Shown: positions 58,901 to 64,000 of the stretch, one piece after another | Layout: every line of letters begins with the position of its first letter | Position numbering within the stretch: position 1 is the stretch's first letter | NCBI GenBank assembly: GCA_029261405.1 | Contig: JAJDBK010000001.1 | Coordinates: 1 to 64,000 of the forward strand | Origin: Nitrospinaceae bacterium | GTDB taxonomy: Bacteria; Nitrospinota_A; UBA7883; JAJDBK01 | Direction: 5' to 3' | DNA: 64,000 nucleotides | Notes under the pieces: generated by a model | The model's input: only the letters and a program-made list of their open reading frames with translations | Database searches by the model: none | What the model was told of the DNA's origin: nothing | Position numbers and translations under genes: made by a program

Positions 58901-58916
58901 GGGGGCGTAGCTTGCC
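58901..58916 (+). promoter_or_regulatory. Possible sigma-54-type promoter for the chemoreceptor gene
   Basis: GGGGGCGTAGCTTGCC has GG-N10-GC with CG and TTGC intact, but the poly-G makes the -24 box ambiguous. The expected start is about 60 bases before the ATG at 58989. No sigma-28 box was recognised in 58761-58988. Confidence 0.35.
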
Positions 58917-58988
58917 CTGAATAACATTATATTTATTCACAACATACAGAAAACCTTTCCAATACACAGGAAAGCGGGGAGAGTCTCA

Positions 58989-61112
58989 ATGTTCAGTGAT
59001 ACTTCACTCAGGTCGAAGATGTTAAGCGGCTTCGCTTCGATAATACTCTTTGTGGCGATAGCCGGAGGTGTCGGTTATTGGGGAGCAAACGAGCTTGGAA
59101 CGGCGATGACCCAGATCTCCGATGAAGAGGCGCCGATAGTAGACACGGCGATGGAGATGAAAATCACGCTCCTTGAAACCATGGCAAACATCGAAGCGTT
59201 CAGATCCGCCACCAGCGTCAACGCCACAGACGACAAATCGCAGATCGATAGACTTAAACAGGATTTCACGAAGCTTGTGGAGGACTTCGACCGGTTAAAC
59301 GACCTGATTGTTAAGGGCGGAACTTTAAACGGCAAACCATTCCTCGCCACCGACAACAACGCCTTGAAAGCCAAACTTACCGAGGCGGATCGGCTCCATA
59401 ACGAAAGGCTTCAGCCGACCATAACCAAAATCCACGTTTTGGGAGAGTCGCTTCTTTCCATCAAGGAAGCCCGCGACACTGCTATGGTCGGAATGGAAAA
59501 GGCTGTAGATAAAATTCTTGAAATAAGTGAAGAGCTGGAAGGCTCGATAAAGAAAGTGGTAGCGACCAAGCGTAACCAGGGTTTGTTCGAGAGTATAGTC
59601 AATTACGAAAGTCATTGGGCCGACCTTTCCATGGAGATTAAAACCACCATCGTCTCCACCCAGATCACCATGGAGGAGATGGCTCAACAGGCTGATATCA
59701 AGGAATTTGACCATATCCTTTCAGGGTATAAGGCAAAGTTGGCAGAGTTCGACACCTGGATTGGCGCGTTACTTAATGGTGGCGCCACGGACGAGGGCAT
59801 GGTTCCGAAAGTTACCGTATCGGAACTACGAACATTGGTGGAAGGGCTTGATCGTGTGCATGATGGCGAATTCCAGCCTGCGGCCGAGAAGCTGATTGAG
59901 AGCCAGAAAGCCCTGATATCAGGCATGGCCGCCATGAAAGCGGAAGTCGGAAATTTTGAAGAGATCGAACACACCATGGCCGAAATGATCTCCGAAGCTG
60001 AGGAGATGGCCGCAACGGAGATGGGAAACGCAACCGAGAGAGGACGCTCGGCGTGGGATACGGTTATATGGGCGATGATAATAACCATCGCGCTGGCGGT
60101 TTTCGCCGGTATGGTTATCGGGCTTACCGTAACCGGAATGATAACAAAACCGATTAATCTGATCATAGCCGAACTCTCCGAGGGATCGAGCCAGGTGACC
60201 GACGCGTCAGGTCAGATATCAGAGTCGAGCCAGTCGCTTGCCGAAGGCGCCACCGAGCAGGCGGCGTCGATTGAGCAGACCTCCGCATCGCTGGAGGAGA
60301 TGACCTCCATGACACGACAGAACGCCGATAACGCCACCCAGGCGAACACCCTCTCGATGGCCGCACGGAACAAAGCGGAGAAGGGTAGCCTCGCCATGGA
60401 GAATATGATTGACGCGATGAAAGCGATCAACAAGTCTTCCGAGGAGATCAGCAAGATAATCAAGGTGATCGAGGAGATCGCTTTCCAGACGAACCTGCTT
60501 GCGCTAAACGCCGCTGTGGAAGCGGCGCGGGCGGGAGAACATGGCAAGGGTTTCGCCGTGGTGGCAGAGGAGGTCCGCAACCTGGCCCAACGAGCGGGGG
60601 CCGCCGCTCGCGATACTTCAGAACTGATCGAAGACGCCGTAGGGAAAGCCCGTCAGGGTAACGAACTGGCGGAAAACGCAGGTAGCACACTTTCTGAAAT
60701 AGTAGATGGTGTCAAGAAGGTTACTGATCTGGTGGCGCAGATATCGGGCGCATCCACCCAGCAGTCGGAGGGTATTACCCAGATCAACAGCGCAGTGACA
60801 CAAATGGATTCGGTCACTCAGCAAAACGCGAGCAACGCCGAACAAGCGGCCGCGGCGTCTGAGGAACTTAGCGCCCAGGCGTTCAAACTCAATGATGTTG
60901 TCAGCGACCTGAACTGCATAATTCAAGGAAGGCAATCGAACGGCGGTTCGCCAAAATCGGTGTCTCGCCGCAAAACAGTTGCAAAAACCATGATAACAGG
61001 CGGGAACAACCGTGAATACAGGGCAAAACCTCAACCCTCAGCCGTAGCGCATAATAAAAAGCAGAGCCACAATGATGTGATTCCCATGGATGACGATTTT
61101 ATGGAATTCTGA
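58989..61112 (+). CDS. Methyl-accepting chemotaxis protein
   Basis: 707 aa. TM1 about 10-32 ([21 protein letters not shown]), a long helical periplasmic sensing domain to about 355, TM2 about 357-382 ([21 protein letters not shown]), a short HAMP-like linker, then the signalling domain with Q-rich methylation helices ([20 protein letters not shown]) and hairpin tip [20 protein letters not shown]. No C-terminal CheR pentapeptide is obvious (it ends DDDFMEF). GGGGAGAG precedes the ATG. Ligand unknown. It is the only chemotaxis gene in the window. Confidence 0.9.
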   Translation: MFSDTSLRSKMLSGFASIILFVAIAGGVGYWGANELGTAMTQISDEEAPIVDTAMEMKITLLETMANIEAFRSATSVNATDDKSQIDRLKQDFTKLVEDFDRLNDLIVKGGTLNGKPFLATDNNALKAKLTEADRLHNERLQPTITKIHVLGESLLSIKEARDTAMVGMEKAVDKILEISEELEGSIKKVVATKRNQGLFESIVNYESHWADLSMEIKTTIVSTQITMEEMAQQADIKEFDHILSGYKAKLAEFDTWIGALLNGGATDEGMVPKVTVSELRTLVEGLDRVHDGEFQPAAEKLIESQKALISGMAAMKAEVGNFEEIEHTMAEMISEAEEMAATEMGNATERGRSAWDTVIWAMIITIALAVFAGMVIGLTVTGMITKPINLIIAELSEGSSQVTDASGQISESSQSLAEGATEQAASIEQTSASLEEMTSMTRQNADNATQANTLSMAARNKAEKGSLAMENMIDAMKAINKSSEEISKIIKVIEEIAFQTNLLALNAAVEAARAGEHGKGFAVVAEEVRNLAQRAGAAARDTSELIEDAVGKARQGNELAENAGSTLSEIVDGVKKVTDLVAQISGASTQQSEGITQINSAVTQMDSVTQQNASNAEQAAAASEELSAQAFKLNDVVSDLNCIIQGRQSNGGSPKSVSRRKTVAKTMITGGNNREYRAKPQPSAVAHNKKQSHNDVIPMDDDFMEF

Positions 61113-61139
61113 TCCACATCGACAAGAAACCCCGGTGAC

Positions 61140-63359
61140 GTGTATGTAACGTTACCGGCGAAACCTTCATGCAGTAATCAACCGCTACGACCACATGTCA
61201 GCGGACATGTCCAAACGGGTGAGGAATATTCAGGAGAAAACGGTATCGCTACCACAAATGGCCCTTCCACAGTTAATATGGACAGGGAACGGTTAATCCT
61301 CGAACTTCGTAAAAGCGAAAGAATGTCGAGGATGTTGCGTAACTGTCACCGGGCTATTATCCGTTCAAAGGATGAAAACGATCTGCTCAACAGCGTCTGT
61401 GACATCATCGTCGCAGTTGGTGGTTACACTCTTTGCTGGGTGGCCTTTGCAAATCATGACGAGAAGAAGAGTGTCGTTCCTGTAGCTCAGTCCGGGTTGG
61501 AAGAGAGTTACCTCAAGTCCCTCGACATCAGATGGTCAGACACGGACCTGGGGCGTGGCCCCACCGGAACGGCGCTGAGAAAAGGGATTCCCTCTATAGT
61601 CAACAATATCATTGGGGACTCGAAGTACAGACCGTGGTCAGCGGAAGCGACAAAAAGGGGATTTTCCTCCTCTGCGGCCATCCCTCTGATATCTGGCGGA
61701 GAAATCATCGGAGCCTTGAACGTCTATTCATCCGATCCAAATGCCTTTGACCTGAAAGAGATGGAGCTTTTACAGGACCTGTCAGACGATATGGCTCATG
61801 GGTTGATCGCCTTAAGGACGGTCGAACGGGAAAAGGCTACGACCGAAGAGCGGGATCGGCTTGCAACCGCTATCGAACAATCGACGGAAATGGTTGTTAT
61901 AACAGATGGCAAAGGGGTAATCGAATATGTAAACCCCGCCTTCGAACGGGTTACCGGGTACTCCCGCGAAGAGGTTTTTGGGGAAAATCCAAGAATCCTC
62001 AAGAGCGACAGACACGACCCCTCCTTCTACAGAAGCCTGTGGGACACCATTACCGCAGGACAGGTATGGAGAGGCAGTCTCATCAACAGGAAAAAAAATG
62101 GCGCCATCTATGAGGAAGAGTGTGTCATATCTTCGATAAAGGACCAATCGGGCAGAATTGATGGTTATGTGGCGGTTAAACGGGATGTGACAAACCAAAA
62201 GCTACTCGAGAAAAAAATCAGGCATACACAGAAACTCAACGCCATAGGCACACTGGCCGGAGGAATCGCGCACGATTTCAACAACACCCTTATGCCGGTA
62301 ATAGGCTATGCGGAACTGCTCCAAAACAGTGAAAACCTGACCGAAAAAGGGCAAAAAAGGGTCGAAGAGATTCACAAAGCGGCCATAAGAGCCAAAGAGC
62401 TTATCAGGCGGATCCTGACATTCAGCCGGAAGGGGGAGCAGAGCTTCCGACCGGTAGAACCGTATATCGCGATAAAAGAGGCGCTAAAGCTACTCCGCTC
62501 ATCCCTTCCCTCAACCGTGAAGATAGTGGAGGCTATTGACAGTGGCTCAGGTTCGTTCATGGGAGACCTGGCCCAGACCCACCAGATCATAGTCAATCTT
62601 TGCGCCAACGCCGCTTACGCCATGAGGAAAAACGGGGGGATATTACGCGTAGAGTTAATCGCCGAAAGGCCGGACAAAGAGACCAGACAAAGATACAGGT
62701 CACTACACGATATCGATTATATAACCTTGACTGTAAGCGACACTGGTGTCGGAATCGGGAAAGATATTATTGACCGGATCTTCGAACCTTTCTTCACAAC
62801 CAAGCATGAAGGGGAAAGCTCCGGCATGGGATTATCTGTGGTTCACGGGATCGTGGAAGACCACGACGGACTCGTTACCGTGGAGAGCGAACCTGGCAAA
62901 GGGAGCGTTTTTAAAGTCTACCTGCCGAAACTGACCGTAAAGAAAGGGGAAGAGAAGAGTTACGAGAAGAAAGTTTTCCCGCGTGGCAAGGAGAATGTTC
63001 TGGTGATTGACGACGACGAGACGGTGGCGACAACCATCGAAATCATGCTCGAAAACCTCGGTTACAAGGTGAAAGCTTTCACCCGGGGTAAAAAAGCGCT
63101 GGAGCTTTTTCTGGAAGACCCGTCCGCCTTTGACATAGTCGTAACCGATTCGATCATGCCGGAAATAAATGGTGAAGAGCTGGCCAGGCAGGTTAACTCC
63201 ATAAGGAAAGATCTTCCAATTATATTGATAACCGGGTTAAGCCACGAATCATCCGCAGGTCGTAAAAAGCCACCCGGAGTACGGAAAATCATATACAAAC
63301 CTTTTTCGCCGAGCGAGATCAGCAACGTCATAAGAAATGTCATCGACCACAGGAAATAA
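61140..63359 (+). CDS. Hybrid sensor histidine kinase (GAF-PAS-HisKA-HATPase-REC)
   Basis: 739 aa from a GTG; the first 45 residues look non-domain, and the ATG at 61278 is an alternative start. GAF domain about 65-225 (FSSSAAIPLISGGEIIGALNV), PAS about 245-355 (ATAIEQSTEMVVITDGKGVI, YVAVKRDVTNQ), HisKA with phospho-His in GGIAHDFNNTLMPVIGY (about 380), HATPase_c (LCANAAYAM, DTGVGIGKDI, GMGLSVVHGI), then a C-terminal receiver (NVLVIDDDETVA, phospho-Asp in VVTDSIMPEING, IYKPFSPSE). Cytoplasmic. It follows the chemoreceptor gene by 27 bases. It may phosphorylate the NtrC regulator encoded at 56755. Confidence 0.85.
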   Translation: MYVTLPAKPSCSNQPLRPHVSGHVQTGEEYSGENGIATTNGPSTVNMDRERLILELRKSERMSRMLRNCHRAIIRSKDENDLLNSVCDIIVAVGGYTLCWVAFANHDEKKSVVPVAQSGLEESYLKSLDIRWSDTDLGRGPTGTALRKGIPSIVNNIIGDSKYRPWSAEATKRGFSSSAAIPLISGGEIIGALNVYSSDPNAFDLKEMELLQDLSDDMAHGLIALRTVEREKATTEERDRLATAIEQSTEMVVITDGKGVIEYVNPAFERVTGYSREEVFGENPRILKSDRHDPSFYRSLWDTITAGQVWRGSLINRKKNGAIYEEECVISSIKDQSGRIDGYVAVKRDVTNQKLLEKKIRHTQKLNAIGTLAGGIAHDFNNTLMPVIGYAELLQNSENLTEKGQKRVEEIHKAAIRAKELIRRILTFSRKGEQSFRPVEPYIAIKEALKLLRSSLPSTVKIVEAIDSGSGSFMGDLAQTHQIIVNLCANAAYAMRKNGGILRVELIAERPDKETRQRYRSLHDIDYITLTVSDTGVGIGKDIIDRIFEPFFTTKHEGESSGMGLSVVHGIVEDHDGLVTVESEPGKGSVFKVYLPKLTVKKGEEKSYEKKVFPRGKENVLVIDDDETVATTIEIMLENLGYKVKAFTRGKKALELFLEDPSAFDIVVTDSIMPEINGEELARQVNSIRKDLPIILITGLSHESSAGRKKPPGVRKIIYKPFSPSEISNVIRNVIDHRK

Positions 63360-63392
63360 ACGCCCCTGTGGCCGAATGGAAAAATTCACAAA

Positions 63393-64000
63393 CTACGGTT
63401 TTACCCCTTCGATATTTGCCGACATGATGTAATCGGCGGCCTTACGGTTCGGGTCCCATTTGTTGATGTAATCACGGCTTGCCTCTTTGCCCTCAATACG
63501 GATATCGGTAAACCCCGCTTTGCTTATTATCTTTTTTAGTTCATCAACCGAGAGGGCGCCCGAAACACAAGCGGAGTATAACGAAGGATCATTCCTGATA
63601 TCGACCGGCAATTCGGCTGTGGTTACGATATCGGAGATGGCAAGCCTGCCGCCCGGTCGTAAAACCCGGAACGCTTCGTTGTAGACCCGGCTCTTGTCGG
63701 TCGAGAGGTTTATTACACAGTTGGACATGATAACGTCAGCGACACCATCCGCAACCGGCAGGTTTTCGATCTCCCCCAGTCGAAACTGAACATTAGTATA
63801 ATCGCCCGCCACAGCGTTCTTTCTCGCTTTCGCCAGCATTTCCGCTGTCATATCGACACCTATAACAGTTCCTGTGGCTCCTACCTGCTTGGAGGCGAGG
63901 AAGCAGTCAATACCTGCGCCGGAGCCCAGGTCGATTACAGTTTCGCCTTTTTTGAGGTTTGCTATCGCCTGCGGGTTTCCGCAACCTAATCCAAGGTCGG
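63393..64000 (-). CDS. arsM: ArsM-like arsenite methyltransferase, 5' end beyond the window
   Basis: The minus-strand frame is open to the right edge, giving about 201 residues of the C-terminal part. SAM-binding motif LGLGCGNPQAIANLKKGETV and DLGSGAGIDCFLASKQVG, then VIGVDMTAEMLAKARKNA, VQFRLGEIENLPVADGVADV, the ArsM cysteine in MSNCVINLS, and a second in YSACVSGALSVDEL. These are hallmarks of bacterial ArsM, which methylates As(III). The window ends before the start codon. It is convergent with the hybrid kinase gene, 33 bases apart. Confidence 0.85.
   Translation of the reverse strand, partial: DLGLGCGNPQAIANLKKGETVIDLGSGAGIDCFLASKQVGATGTVIGVDMTAEMLAKARKNAVAGDYTNVQFRLGEIENLPVADGVADVIMSNCVINLSTDKSRVYNEAFRVLRPGGRLAISDIVTTAELPVDIRNDPSLYSACVSGALSVDELKKIISKAGFTDIRIEGKEASRDYINKWDPNRKAADYIMSANIEGVKP

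Noticed and set aside
1-64000. tRNA and rRNA genes
   Set aside because: The spacers were read for cloverleaf or rRNA patterns by eye and none was recognised; a covariance-model search would be decisive.

Overview
The window is about 64 kb of chromosome from a Gram-negative, respiratory bacterium with a very large periplasmic electron-transport inventory. It has b6f-type cytochromes b, a cytochrome bd-like membrane protein, at least nine c-type cytochromes, and a divergent nitrous-oxide-reductase-like copper protein. Two canonical NtrC-type activators are encoded, and many promoters read by eye look sigma-54 dependent. Gene content recalls uncultivated Nitrospinota, Nitrospirota or Desulfobacterota lineages. 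That placement is inference: no rRNA, tRNA or phylogenetic marker was seen.

Layout. 1-351: remnants of IS3 and IS256 transposases. 352-3427: a PhnCDE-type ABC importer (selenate/phosphonate class) behind a sigma-54-like promoter. 3605-14387: one long minus-strand run holding a secreted protein, the NosZ-like protein, a lipoprotein, a split cytochrome b6/IV with attached haem c, two Vgb-like beta-propellers, a spermidine-synthase/MFS/TPR giant, a TPR protein and an ArsR-rhodanese regulator. 14617-22925: a sensor operon of periplasmic binding protein, SUMF1-like protein, histidine kinase, an NtrC-like regulator with a degenerate AAA+ domain and a second spermidine-synthase/MFS giant. 23003-24110: two plus-strand secreted proteins. 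24111-30218: a Gld-type ABC exporter with DUF4340 protein, cytochrome c and lipoproteins.

30397-41054: the main respiratory block (bd-like subunit, mono- and dihaem cytochromes c, an ethylbenzene-dehydrogenase-haem-domain cytochrome, a fused cytochrome b with C-terminal haem c) preceded by a 38-aa membrane peptide. 41459-47926: a corrinoid methyl-transfer operon in which the methyltransferase, a [2Fe-2S] domain and the ASKHA reactivation ATPase are fused, encoded with its corrinoid protein, a sensor kinase, an NtrC activator and another 38-aa membrane peptide. 48162-54669: a TPR protein, a small cytochrome c, and a thiol-redox/cytochrome-maturation cluster around a cytochrome with a CxxxCH haem motif. 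54849-56571: a PpiC/SurA-type isomerase and a cytosine methyltransferase truncated by a small inverted-repeat element. 56755-63359: NtrC regulator, orphan protein, chemoreceptor and hybrid kinase. 63393-64000: 5'-truncated ArsM-like methyltransferase.

Unifying idea (inference): eight of the transcription units start with a sequence close to TGGCAYG-N4-TTGCW with exact GG-N10-GC spacing, and a ninth, weaker candidate precedes the chemoreceptor. They cover the NosZ cluster, bd-like block, cytochromes, redox cluster, C1 operon and ABC importer. A TGAATGA motif recurs upstream of several. This suggests a sigma-54/enhancer-binding-protein regulon coordinating anaerobic or alternative respiration. 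Starts were moved from the longest ORF where a Shine-Dalgarno sequence or signal peptide decided the matter.
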